Shown here piece after piece: positions 1 to 8,707 of a stretch of 15,000 nucleotides of DNA. Both the position numbers and the translations under genes were made by a program. The stretch covers positions 4,941,842-4,956,841 of the forward strand of contig NC_091588.1 of assembly GCF_042767895.1 (NCBI RefSeq), given 5' to 3'. The notes beneath the pieces were generated by a model. That model made no database searches. It was not told the origin of the DNA and saw only the letters and a list, made by a program, of their open reading frames with translations. The stretch is from Penaeus vannamei. Taxonomy: Eukaryota > Arthropoda > Malacostraca > Decapoda > Penaeidae. Each line of letters begins with the position of its first letter. The first letter of the stretch is position 1.

Positions 1-460
1 GAACAGGTAAAACAATTTATGTAAAGTGGCGAAATCCAAAAAACATGCTCAACCTCGAAGAAAATCGCGTTGAAAAAATTCTAAAAAAACTTGAAGTCCT
101 CAGTCTCCCGATCAGTATATATAGCAGGTCCGAGCGAAGGTTTAGTGGAAGCGGTGTCTCGTAGACACGCGAACATTGATCGGTCACCTTTCCTCTGATC
201 TGCTCGTTAGTGTCACATTCGCTTCCACATGAGGGGCTCCCGCTGCCTTGCCGCACGGTCGAGCCCTGGGCTTCTCCTCCTCGGGCTGTGGTTGTCCTCT
301 CCCGTAGCATCATCCTTCATGCTAGCCTTGATTCATATCAATCTGGGGGGTTGATAATCGATTCATTCCGACGCTTCCAGTCGCCCGGCCCTGCATGTGG
401 CAGGCTGCCATCTTTTGTCTTTCTCGCTGTTGCACTTTTGGTCATGGTTTAATTCTAGAC
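1..460. other. GC-raised segment of unknown nature at the left edge
   Basis: The part from about 120 to 440 is clearly richer in G and C than the AT-rich DNA that follows, so it could be a promoter or 5' exon, or a decayed mobile-element fragment. Both strands have open frames of 80-98 codons here, but their compositions are unconvincing and I recognise no domain. A short minus-strand frame starting with ATG near 325 is rich in charged residues but ends after about 35 codons. No terminal repeat, target-site duplication or splice-defined exon could be established. I leave it unassigned. Confidence 0.35.
112..124 (+). promoter_or_regulatory. possible TATA box (weak)
   Basis: A TATATATA core sits in otherwise GC-raised sequence, with GC-rich DNA immediately 3' of it, which is how a TATA promoter in an arthropod would look. 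No clear TCAGT-type initiator is seen 25-35 bases downstream and no gene is recognised on either side. The motif is nearly symmetrical, so it could serve either strand, and in a genome with many TA repeats it may be chance. Confidence 0.15.
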
Positions 461-1542
461 TGTATATATCAGTTATATGTATATATATATATATACATTA
501 TATTATATTATATTTATTATATAAAACAAAATCAGTTTGTGCCGAGGGCACATACTGATTTTGGAAGTCACAATGAATGGGGTGGACAAAAGTGCACCAT
601 ATATATAGCTTTTTCCTGAAAGAGCAAAGAACCGTCAATTTGTATTAGGTCATCACAACCAGTTAACCAAAGCTTTGATAGACATATGATTTTGTTTAAA
701 CGCTGAAAGGCACCACAAGAAGTGCTTGGTTATGCTGTTTTTTTTTTGTTTTGTTTTTATCTTGGGTTATTTTGTCTTTCACTGATATAATAAACCAAAG
801 TAAAATTTTCGAAAAAGATACATTTAGCTCTCTTCTTATTCAGTGATTCCGTTTTCTAAGTTGGTCTCATCTTCATTTTTTTCTTTTTCTTCTCCAGTTC
901 CTATTATCAAATATGATTATCATCATTGTTATTAGTATATCTCCTACTACTACATTATTATTATTTGTATTATGACCTACTACAGCTCATGTTACTGCTT
1001 GTGTTATTGTTGTAATTGTGTAAGAATATTTTTATCATTGTTAATATCCTTGGTCAAGTTAAACTATAATAAATATTAGGTATATTAGTCAGCATTGCTA
1101 TGAGATTGATCTATCTTTTCCATATACTCCATCAAGGTTTGAGATTCCAAATATGAGATTTCACAAACTCTATGGTCCTTTTGTCTTCTTTTAAATATAA
1201 AAAAGGTGACAGCATAAGTATACTGAGTTCGCTGTGGTAAGTTCCACAGTATGATGGCAGTGCTGCATCAGGGAACTGATAATATGCACCATACCACAAC
1301 TTCCCAGAATGCCAGATATGAGGTAAATTATATATATATCCTATGTATCTGCTGTTATTATGTGTTCTAAGTATGAGTTTAAAGTTGTTTGGAGCATCTT
1401 ATAAAACAATAAAAACAATTCAACATTTTTTTCTATTATAGACAGCACCGATATTCAGTTATTTTGCACAGGTATTTACACACCCACCCACACAGAGACC
1501 ACACATCAATGATGAATTGTGACACCTGTGCAAAGTGTGTAA
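461..1542. other. AT-rich stretch without a supported gene
   Basis: This stretch holds short TA and TTA runs (about 475-522), a poly-T/TTTTG run near 740, scattered ATT/TTA trinucleotide drift at 940-1010, and the hairpin at 527-563. Every frame is broken frequently. I see no exon with a good splice pair, no tRNA and no transposon terminus. Confidence 0.5.
527..563. repeat. short near-perfect hairpin
   Basis: A 17-base arm (527-543) is followed by the triplet GAG and then by its reverse complement (547-563), with a single T/T mismatch at 537/553. Six consecutive pairs (GTGCC/GGCAC plus an A/T pair) close the tiny loop. It lies in AT-rich DNA outside any recognised gene. The three-base loop is too small for a normal microRNA precursor. 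Confidence 0.75.
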
Positions 1543-1679
<137 letters not shown>

Positions 1680-2295
1680 GCTTGCATATGGTTTGTGTAA
1701 GTATGTGTTTTTGTGCATGCATGCATTCATTTGCACATGGTTGTGTTTTTATAATGATAATATCAGTGATAATAATAATAGTAAAAGAAATAAAAACTTA
1801 AAAGGGACAGAAATGGTATCTGTTAACTGTTACTTTGGTGACTAAGCGCTTGTGGAGTCATCTATGAGTAAGATGAAGGTACAAAACAGCCATAGTGGTC
1901 TTTCCTTTTCCAATCATCAATGGGATAATAGTTCCAGAAAATTTACCATTAGGGACAACATAAATATTGCTAAGTAGAAAAAAATTCTGCTTTTACTTTT
2001 TCTATAAGGCAATGGTACAAAAGATGGAAAAAAAAAATCCTTGGTTATGCTTCAAAAGAAATTGCTGTACGAAGGACTCAAAAATGAAAAAGTTGTAGAA
2101 CAAAAATCACAAAGTTCCCAGTTCACAAATACATATCACCTTCCACAATCTCTGTATTCTGCATTTTCTAAAGCACACTCTTTCAGAAATAAAATCTTTA
2201 AAAAGTAAGGATCAAGAAACAATGATAACTCCTAAATTATATTCTGTATTTTAACAAAACTTATGAGAAAAAATAAACTGTGGACTAAATTCTCA
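1680..2295. other. 3' flank of RBIS, probable 3' UTR in part
   Basis: This lies directly downstream of the RBIS stop on the minus strand, so at least its right part should be transcribed as 3' UTR. No AATAAA or ATTAAA in the minus orientation was found in the first 500 bases. The nearest candidate is a TATAAA variant at 1748-1753, so the cleavage site cannot be placed. No other coding signal is visible. Confidence 0.4.
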
Positions 2296-2469
2296 TCACA
2301 ATTTTGACAATTCCTCAGCTGCTTCTTCCATATTCACTTCTGGTGGGTCTTCTGGGGTTGGTCTTGGTGGCCGTTCCTTAGGTTTCTTTTGGCTGTCGCT
2401 CACAGCTTGGCGGAAAGAGTCCACTTTCTTGTCCAATGATTTTATGGTTTCTTCGTTTTTTATCTTTAA
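2296..2469 (-). CDS. RBIS: Ribosomal biogenesis factor RBIS, exon 2 (C-terminal 57 residues)
   Basis: This exon encodes residues 43-99 of the 99-residue product. The acceptor is a pyrimidine-rich tract ending in CAG just before 2469, and the frame opens with LKIKNEETIKSLDKKV. Together with the end of exon 1 this gives NLRK-LKIKNEE, which matches the conserved NLKK..NEE block of the RBIS (C8orf59) family as I know it. A predicted amphipathic helix follows, then a Pro/Glu/Lys-rich linker (about residues 72-87). The conserved acidic C-terminal segment resembles VDEA..L in the human protein: here NMEEAAEELSKL followed by TGA at 2298-2296. The joined length of 99 residues compares with 100 in human. 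Only the exon boundary is inferred; the frame is intact with no internal stop. Confidence 0.87.
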   Translation of the reverse strand, partial: LKIKNEETIKSLDKKVDSFRQAVSDSQKKPKERPPRPTPEDPPEVNMEEAAEELSKL

Positions 2470-2494
2470 CTGGAGGGGTAGAGAGGAAAGAATT

Positions 2495-2603
2495 GAATTA
2501 TGCATTTGTTATAATGATGAATTATCCATATATTTGTTAAAATGACGAATTATGCATATATTTGTTAAAATGACAGATTATGCATATATTTGTTAAAATG
2601 ATG

Positions 2604-2656
<53 letters not shown>

Positions 2657-2663
2657 AAATGAT
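2495..2663 (+). repeat. 28-bp AT-rich minisatellite with internal TA expansion
   Basis: Three copies of a 28-bp unit (2519-2546, 2547-2574, 2575-2602) are preceded by a 24-bp truncated copy at 2495-2518. The units have the form GAATTATGCATATATTTG plus TTAAAATGAC and differ at a few positions. The next copy begins GAATTATATA at 2603, runs into a pure TA array, and resumes as TATTTAAAATGAT near 2651. The array lies 25-190 bases from the RBIS exon 2 acceptor. Confidence 0.9.
2606..2653. repeat. (TA)n microsatellite
   Basis: About 23 TA units without interruption, embedded in a copy of the 28-bp minisatellite. It is self-complementary and can extrude as a cruciform. Confidence 0.95.
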
Positions 2664-2740
2664 AAATTATGTAATTATTCATTTAACCATGATTCAAATT
2701 GGTATGCACACACAATACTAAAATAGATTACATGTACTTG

Positions 2741-2780
2741 ATGTTCTTGCGATTGCCTGGATGTTCTTGCGATTGCCTGG
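2741..2780 (+). repeat. exact tandem duplication of a 20-bp unit
   Basis: ATGTTCTTGCGATTGCCTGG occurs at 2741-2760 and again, without any difference, at 2761-2780. The unit is not low-complexity, so the identity points to a recent duplication. It sits inside the RBIS intron. Confidence 0.97.
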
Positions 2781-3019
2781 ATGACTATATGTCTATCCCT
2801 AATAACTCCAAATACGTATAATGGTCCTTTTTTTCAGGAATTTGTTTTCTTGTTTCAATTATAGTTGAGGAAATTTCAAATCTTGCAGTATTTTCATGCA
2901 CAGGATTCTCTGACAACTTAATTTGCAAAGTTTTCCTTACTTTGGATTTAGGTTTTACTTAATGGCCCATTAAAAACATATTCTTTGCTAGTGCTGCTTT
3001 TGCTAATCCACCTGCTGCA

Positions 3020-3078
3020 CTAATACTACAGCTGCTATTGCTAGTACTGCTTCTGCTGCTGCTACTACTGCTATTGCA

Positions 3079-3157
<79 letters not shown>

Positions 3158-3313
3158 GAGCCACAGTTGCAAGTACTGCTACTACTACTGCTACTGCTAC
3201 TGCTGCTGTACTACTACTACTACTACTAAAGCTGGTGCTGCTATTAATTATAAGACTAATTACTGTAATAATAATAATAACTGATGGTATTATTAGGTCA
3301 ATGACAACAGCAG

Positions 3314-3401
<88 letters not shown>

Positions 3402-3410
3402 AACTAGAGA
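3020..3410 (+). repeat. (CTA/ACT)n trinucleotide fields inside the RBIS intron
   Basis: There are two near-pure cores, 3079-3157 and 3313-3401, of about 26 and 30 ACT units. Between and beside them are degenerate CTG/CTA/TTG and AAT runs. Translations of either strand give Leu, Thr, Tyr or Val homopolymers, which are repeat artefacts. In the RBIS transcript orientation the repeat is (TAG)n. Confidence 0.95.
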
Positions 3411-3596
3411 CAAATGATTATGATATCATAAAATAAGAAAATCAATAAAATAAAAATAAAATAATGATACAGATAATATCAAAATACATAAATAAATAAC
3501 TTAAATTAAAAATAAAGATGATGTAGATGAAAATGGGGATGAAATCACTTGCCCTAAATTTCTCTTCAAAATAAGCAGATGAATCAAGACCCTCAC

Positions 3597-3722
3597 CTTG
3601 CGCAGATTTGTTTTGACTGGCTTTGTTTTTGCTTTGGCTTTCGCTGGAAGTGCACCTGCCCGTTTGTAGATAGGGTTGCCAGATTTTATCGGCTGCTTTG
3701 AATGTACCTTGTTCTTCCCCAT
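3597..3722 (-). CDS. RBIS: Ribosomal biogenesis factor RBIS, exon 1 (N-terminal 42 residues)
   Basis: RBIS is a small nucleolar protein needed for efficient 60S ribosomal subunit maturation (family knowledge). This exon starts at ATG 3722 with MGKNKVHSK and is very basic. The A-K-A-K-A-K-T-K-P-V-K-T-N-L stretch is the recognisable family signature (lysine-rich block followed by P-V-x-T-N-L-[KR]-K). It ends after Arg-Lys at a canonical donor, AAG|GTGAGG, so the intron is in phase 0 and joins exon 2 in frame. Reading through the donor gives residues unlike the family. A longer overlapping frame from ATG 3768 is in another phase and has no family similarity. The gene is single-copy in the window and has no related neighbour. 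Confidence 0.88.
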
Positions 3723-3730
3723 GACGAAAT
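3723..3730 (-). promoter_or_regulatory. probable 5' UTR segment behind a splice acceptor
   Basis: On the minus strand, the 8 bases before the RBIS ATG are preceded by TTACCTTCCAG, a good 3' splice site ending at 3731. The unspliced upstream sequence would contain out-of-frame ATGs (for example at 3768), which would work against translation of RBIS. Splicing here from an upstream non-coding exon is therefore plausible. The upstream exon and promoter could not be located. Confidence 0.4.
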
Positions 3731-4081
3731 CTGGAAGGTAACATGTATGCGTTACACACTAACACCACTCGTTTCTGTTTTAGGGGTTTGATGCATCAGA
3801 CAGTGAATTTGTATTATCTATATTATCAATATTTGTAATTATAGACACAGATCGAAACATAGATTACACTGATAGAAAATGGATACATGAATAGGTAAAC
3901 ATATAATAATACACAGATCAAGCATCTAAATGGTATATTATTTTATTGTGTAATCACACTATTTCTGAAATACAAGAGGATTGACCCAATGACATATTCT
4001 GTACAGAGCTGTACCTTACTTACACTCTCATGAGGAAATCTATGTAAACAATTAATAAGTCAAGGAAGGAGTTCATGGATG
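3731..4081. other. RBIS 5' flank or 5' intron, no other feature
   Basis: AT-rich sequence with no long frame. It probably belongs to the RBIS 5' region, but no TATA box, initiator or convincing donor for an upstream exon could be fixed. A weak AGT|GTAAGT donor-like string in the minus orientation lies near 4020. Confidence 0.3.
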
Positions 4082-4305
4082 AAGTAGCAAATCCAGAGAG
4101 AAAATGTTGCTATGTATGATAGAGAAAGAAACCAGAAGAAGCTGTGGAAAGAAACTAAAAGAAGGAGTAGAAACTGTAGAAAGAAACTAGAAGAACAAAT
4201 GGTGAAGATATCTTCACCATTTGTTCTTCTAGTTTCTTACCGCAGCTTCTTCCGGTTTCTTTCTATATCATACATAGCAACATTTTCTCTCTGGATTTGC
4301 TACTT
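4082..4305. repeat. long near-perfect palindrome with one arm internally duplicated
   Basis: Arms 4082-4209 and 4210-4305 are reverse complements meeting at GAAGAT|ATCTTC with no spacer. The innermost 30 or so bases of each arm match perfectly, and the outer ~60 bases match with only about three or four substitutions. The left arm is 32 bases longer because a unit beginning AGAAGCTGTGG (4137) is repeated in diverged form from 4169 (AGAAACTGTAG). The single-strand product could fold into a hairpin of about 95 base pairs. No transposon terminal motif or transposase is present. It may be a fold-back element or an inverted duplication. Confidence 0.93.
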
Positions 4306-4458
4306 TCCCTAATGACTGATGCTGTCACCTGTAGGTGATAAAAATTCTGCCACATCATGGGAATTTGCATGCACACATGCATGCACACACCAAATTACAT
4401 TAACTTGGAAAAAAAAGATAATAATAAAAAAATAAAACAAAATAAAAAAGTATTTTTT

Positions 4459-4544
4459 ATAATAATAATAATAATAATAATTATAATAATAATAATAATA
4501 ATAATTATAATAATAATAATAATAATAATTATCATTATTATTAT

Positions 4545-4575
<31 letters not shown>

Positions 4576-4605
4576 AAGAAGAAGAAGAAGAAGAAGAAAA
4601 AAAAA
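4459..4605 (+). repeat. compound (AAT)n-(ATT)n-(AAG)n-(A)n microsatellite
   Basis: AAT units from 4459 are broken every 24 bases by a TTAT interruption (at 4481, 4505 and 4529). They turn into ATT units at about 4532-4545 and then switch abruptly to about 17 AAG units (4546-4597) ending in A8. Frames across it encode Ile and Lys homopolymers and are not genes. Confidence 0.96.
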
Positions 4606-7561
4606 CAGCTACATCTCCTCCTCTTTCATCTCACACTCTTTAAAACTTTAAGACAAATTGAAGAGGGCTTGACTCTAAGAGTGCTGCTTGCTCATGATTT
4701 GCCATCAATCAACACAGGAATGTCTTATTCAGTTATTTTACACATTTGTTTTGGGAAAATTCAGCTATACTATGGGAACTTTCAAGGAATGAGTATACAC
4801 ATCTTATTTTAAGTTCTTATGGCAGAATGCAAGGTACTTTCCAAATCTGTATAATCAGCCCTATGTATTTTACTTGGAATTGGTACATCAACAAAACTTC
4901 ACATAAGTTTTTCAAAGCTGACTCTTTCCTTTATACTATGCACAATATAGAGAATTTATTTCAATGCACTGTCTAAAAGTGATTTGACAAGCTCTATTTC
5001 ACCAAAATATAGAAGGTTTGTTGGCCTTTGTCTGACTGCAAGCACAGAGGTTATGTTTCTGCTTGATCCAGTCCTATTCTAAGTAATTATACAAAGTAAT
5101 AATCATGTGTTATGTATTAAGGAAGAAAGAAATTGAACCATGCAAAAATAGTCACAACCCACCAATAAAATCATACCTAGTAATAACCATCTTGTGTGTA
5201 AAGGCAGCTGAGCCATTCATATCAAAATTGTAAGTATGTATACATAGAAGAAGCAGAGAAAAATATCAAACCTTTATAAATAATACTGGGTTCATAACCA
5301 AGTTTTTTGCACCAATTGAAACCACATTTTCACTTCAAATTAAAAAAAGATGTGCATATAAACACGCTGCTAATTTTCTCTGTGGCACCATTACTCTGAT
5401 ATGGATAATCTTAGTAGTTAAAATTAAACACTGAACACTTAGAAAAAGTTACTGATATATACCTACTGCAAATACACTGAATTAATAACAAAAATATTGT
5501 TGTGCAAATGCATTTCAGGCAAAAGATCACACAACTGACTTAACATTATTGTTTCCATGAAGCTATCAAAAACCATCCGCTTGATTAAATGTAAAGCCTT
5601 CTATGTTAATGCAAGGGGTTTTCTCAATGTATGTCTAAGCTGAACAGGTCACACACCCTTGTAAAGAGTCTAATTTGAAGCTATTAAATTAAAAAATACT
5701 ACTAATTCTGAGTATGTATAAGAAGCTTGATAGATCTCACCTATAATATTTATGTGTCTGTTTAAAGTAGGACAACAGGCATTTCCTAGTAAAAAATAAT
5801 GGAATCAATAAGTTCAAATTTGTGACCCATTTATTTATGGTGTTTCCATTAAAACCTCAGTTTAAAAAAAAAAGTTTCTAAATATGAAAATATACTACTT
5901 CCAACAGCTCCTTTGGCCTTCAATCCTTCACTGATATACAATTGATACTTTGCATACAGGATGGTTGCCGGCTTTTTCACCAAAGTACTGACAGGCAACA
6001 GGGATCACTGTGCTAGGGGAATGCACTGCATGTGAGAAAAGTAAATACATATATTTTTCATTAAAAATTAGCCAGAAATCAAACAGGTATACAATTTATG
6101 CCAGCTCACCCAAGAACCATAAAATTATGGGTCCCCCAAACCTGTTAGAAGAGGGGGGGAGGTACAAATATGTAAATTTAAGGTCTGTGATGGAGAACAT
6201 CTAACAGTACTTCCATGTAAAATGTCATGAGTTTCGTTCGAGCTGGTTGTACCTAGATACGTAGGGCTTCATGTAAATGTACTCATTTGCAGCTGTTCTC
6301 AATAGATGTTCATATTTAAGAACTACTACTTTTGATATAGGTTATCCAGAGTGACGCGTGAAGATATAGGGGAACGGACAATGCAGTCTTATAGAGCATA
6401 TGAAATAGAATAAGAAACAGGATAGTTTAAGCTGCAGCGGCCTCATATTTACCAGTTAATGACGAAATTGTCCACAACACCCTCATACAGCTCTTTTTAA
6501 TGTCTGTTTTTAATGGGTTGGCATGAAACACTAATATATTGGGGGTACAGGAGGGTTTGCCCCCCCTGTCTACGGAATAAATAGAAAGTAGGAAAGGTTT
6601 GGTTGGGTGACTGGGTTTGTATGATACCCTGGTTTTGGGACGGTGTGTGGATGGTTTGCTGCTCTTGGTAACAATTAATCTTTTCTGTTGTTACTCATGG
6701 CTAAATAGGTGTTTAAAGGTCTGATACTGTGGGTTTGTTATAAACATTGTCTTCTCTTTCTAAAATGTCTCCTCAAAGATAATAAGTCTGATAATGCATC
6801 GTTACTTCTCTCCACTTTCAGACATTATGTGTAATGAAACCAAATTTAGCTGCCATTTTGCCATTTCAAAATTTCAACTAAAGACGTCTATAATTTATTT
6901 GAACAAAGTACAAAACATGTCGGAAAACTGATAGTACTTACTGATACAAATTCCTGTTCTTCTTCTCTTACGTGTTCTTAGACTGTGATTAATCTACATT
7001 CCATGAATCTCCTTTTTTCTTATATCTAACCCGTTCGTTTGTTTACTATGGAACACACGTGTTGGTTGTGAGGGAGAATAGATATAAATATTTATATTGC
7101 AATTTATTTTATCTAGTTTATCGAATGAAGGACATGCCGTATACAAAAATATATTTCATAAGTATATTATAAGATTATCTGTTGAAGGCATATATGACAA
7201 ATGAATCAGGATGCGTTACATATAAAATCCTTTCTGTTCCCAGTGAGAATATTACCAAATTTACCATAATGGCGGCATAAAAGTCATTCTACTACATTTA
7301 TTCTAAAGCTAAATATAAGGAACGTCAGATTTCAAGCAAAAGTAATGTAAAAAGCGAGGATACATCACACTATCCCACTATCTTTTTAGAACTATAATTT
7401 ATTAGCTTCATATTCAATGTTAAAAAGTTGTTCACTGACTTCATTAGAGTAAAAGGAGCCTATGTGCCTGTAAACTACTGTTGGCCTGTAATATTGCCCA
7501 CGAGTTGTTATCGATAGATAAAAAAAAAGGAAAACAAGTGTAATTCAATAGACAATTGCGA

Positions 7562-7565
<4 letters not shown>
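4606..7565. other. 3 kb AT-rich stretch, no supported gene
   Basis: Only short runs (A10 near 5863, GGGGGGG near 6155) and fragmented frames occur. The segment around 5880-6080 shows an acceptor-like TTTGCATACAG followed by ATG and 24 open codons on the plus strand, and a 47-codon stop-free minus-strand frame. Neither is recognisable or splice-confirmed. No tRNA-like GGTTCRANNCC box, terminal inverted repeat or homology to known transposon proteins was recognised. It may include undetected 5' non-coding exons of RBIS. Confidence 0.45.

Positions 7566-7597
<32 letters not shown>
7566..7597. repeat. poly-T tract (T32)
   Basis: Thirty-two consecutive T on the plus strand. It could be the poly-A tail of an inserted retroelement on the minus strand (which would lie to its right) or a simple homopolymer expansion. 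No flanking target-site duplication was identified. Confidence 0.95.
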
Positions 7598-7598
<1 letters not shown>

Positions 7599-7880
7599 GT
7601 CTTCATGGTTATATGGTAGATAACAAGGTAGTACAGAGAAACTCGATATCTCCGAACGAATAATTGTGCATTGATGTGTTTGTTTTGATTAAATTGAATG
7701 ATTTTACCGTTAAACTTGCTGACTTTGGTGACGTCAAGAACACTGGTCTTTTATTATGTTTCTTTTTGTTGTGGAATACTTCGCTTAGAAGAAAAAAGAC
7801 ACCCGATTTTGTTTATATTTTCCCTTCTAATTGTTACCGTGAAAGTAGAGGTATGTAATTTTTATTCTTGCGTTCGCTAT

Positions 7881-8154
7881 GTTTTCGAATTAAGGAACAA
7901 GAAAGTCGTTATCTTCTTCATCCTTATCAGTGTGACAACTTTTAATTAATGTAGAAATAAACTACCTGGGCGGGACGTTCCGTTTTCGAACTAAGGAACA
8001 AGACAATCGTTATTTTCTTCATCCTTATCAGTATGACAACTTTTAATGTAGAAGTAAACTACCTGGGCGAGACGTTATGTTTTCAAACTAAGGAACAAGA
8101 AAGTCGCAATCTCCTTCATTCCTGTCAGTGTGACAACTTTTAATTAATGTAGAG
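7881..8154 (+). repeat. three tandem copies of a ~100-bp unit
   Basis: Units begin at GTTTTCGAA-type sequence at 7881, 7982 and 8079. The first is 101 bp. The second is 97 bp, lacking an AATT in its TTAATTAATG segment. The third is truncated at about 76 bp, ending near AATGTAGAGGTGACG. All carry AAGGAACAAGA, CTTCATCCTTATCAGT (CTTCATTCCTGTCAGT in copy 3) and GTGACAACTTTTAAT (TATGACAAC in copy 2). Divergence among copies is low. No copies are seen elsewhere in the window. This may be a seed of a satellite. Confidence 0.93.
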
Positions 8155-8232
8155 GTGACGGTGACGAAACCTTCCTCGTTCTAGTGGTGTAGTTGCAACT
8201 ACTCGTTTGTTTCTTGTACTTCCGTTGGCACT

Positions 8233-8424
8233 GGAGGAGGAGGAGGAGAAGGAGAAAGAGAAGAAGAAAAGGAAGAAGAAGAAGAAAAGGAAGAAGAAGA
8301 AGAAGAAGAAGAAGAGGAGGAAGAAGAAGGAGGAGAAGGAAAAGAAGAAGAAGAAGAAGAGGAAGAAAAAAAAAAAATAATAATAATAATAAGAAGAAAG
8401 AGGAGCAGCAGCAGGAGCAAGGAT
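8233..8424 (+). repeat. GGA/GAA purine tract
   Basis: From 8233 to 8377 the plus strand is 145 consecutive purines, mixing GGA, GAA and AAAAGG units and ending in poly-A. AAT units, a short AAG run and AGC/AGG follow to 8424. Frames encode Arg/Lys or Ser/Phe homopolymer and are artefacts. Long homopurine tracts of this sort can form triplex (H-DNA). Confidence 0.96.
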
Positions 8425-8516
8425 TTTAAGCACCTTGTTGCTGCGTTGTCGGTTGGATATACTTTTGTTTGTTCAATCTCTGTTCTAAGTTTCTAGGTGT
8501 AGAGGGTGCATGCGGT

Positions 8517-8519
<3 letters not shown>

Positions 8520-8605
<86 letters not shown>

Positions 8606-8609
8606 GTGT
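8520..8609 (+). repeat. (TG)n microsatellite
   Basis: About 45 TG units with one TTTG interruption near 8584. It separates the purine tract from the pentamer array. Confidence 0.96.
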
Positions 8610-8707
8610 TCATAACATTGCAGAATGGGTGGATATGGCGTATGTATATACCAAAGGGAAAGGTTGGTAGGTGAACTCAAGGTCCATGGTTGAACTGGTC
8701 ATGGGGC

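Larger units (their letters stand above)
2470..3596 (-). other. RBIS intron (phase 0), repeat-filled
   Basis: This 1127-base intron is bounded by GTGAGG (3596-3591) and a pyrimidine-rich CAG (2472-2470). It contains, from the acceptor outward, a 28-bp minisatellite, a TA array, an exact 20-bp tandem duplication and two large (CTA)n fields. No additional exon is needed, because the two flanking exons together give a full-length protein. Confidence 0.8.

Noticed and set aside
527..563. microRNA precursor
   Set aside because: The loop is only 3 nt and the stem 17 bp, too short for a canonical precursor.
3003..3417. Poly-Val, poly-Leu and poly-Thr frames up to 136 codons
   Set aside because: Translations of the (CTA)n fields, which lie in the RBIS intron.
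3442..3768. 108-codon minus-strand frame overlapping RBIS exon 1
   Set aside because: It is in a different phase from RBIS, runs into intron sequence, and lacks family similarity. The shorter ATG at 3722 gives the recognisable protein.
5880..6080. Possible small exon (ATG after an acceptor-like CAG, and a 47-codon minus-strand frame)
   Set aside because: Both are short, overlap each other on opposite strands, have no matching splice partner and no recognisable residues.
7540..7600. Retroelement insertion ending in the T32 tract
   Set aside because: No target-site duplication and no recognisable element body on either side, so it is annotated only as a homopolymer.
8140..8433. Arg-rich and Ser/Phe-rich frames
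   Set aside because: Artefacts of the purine tract; composition follows the repeat on both strands.
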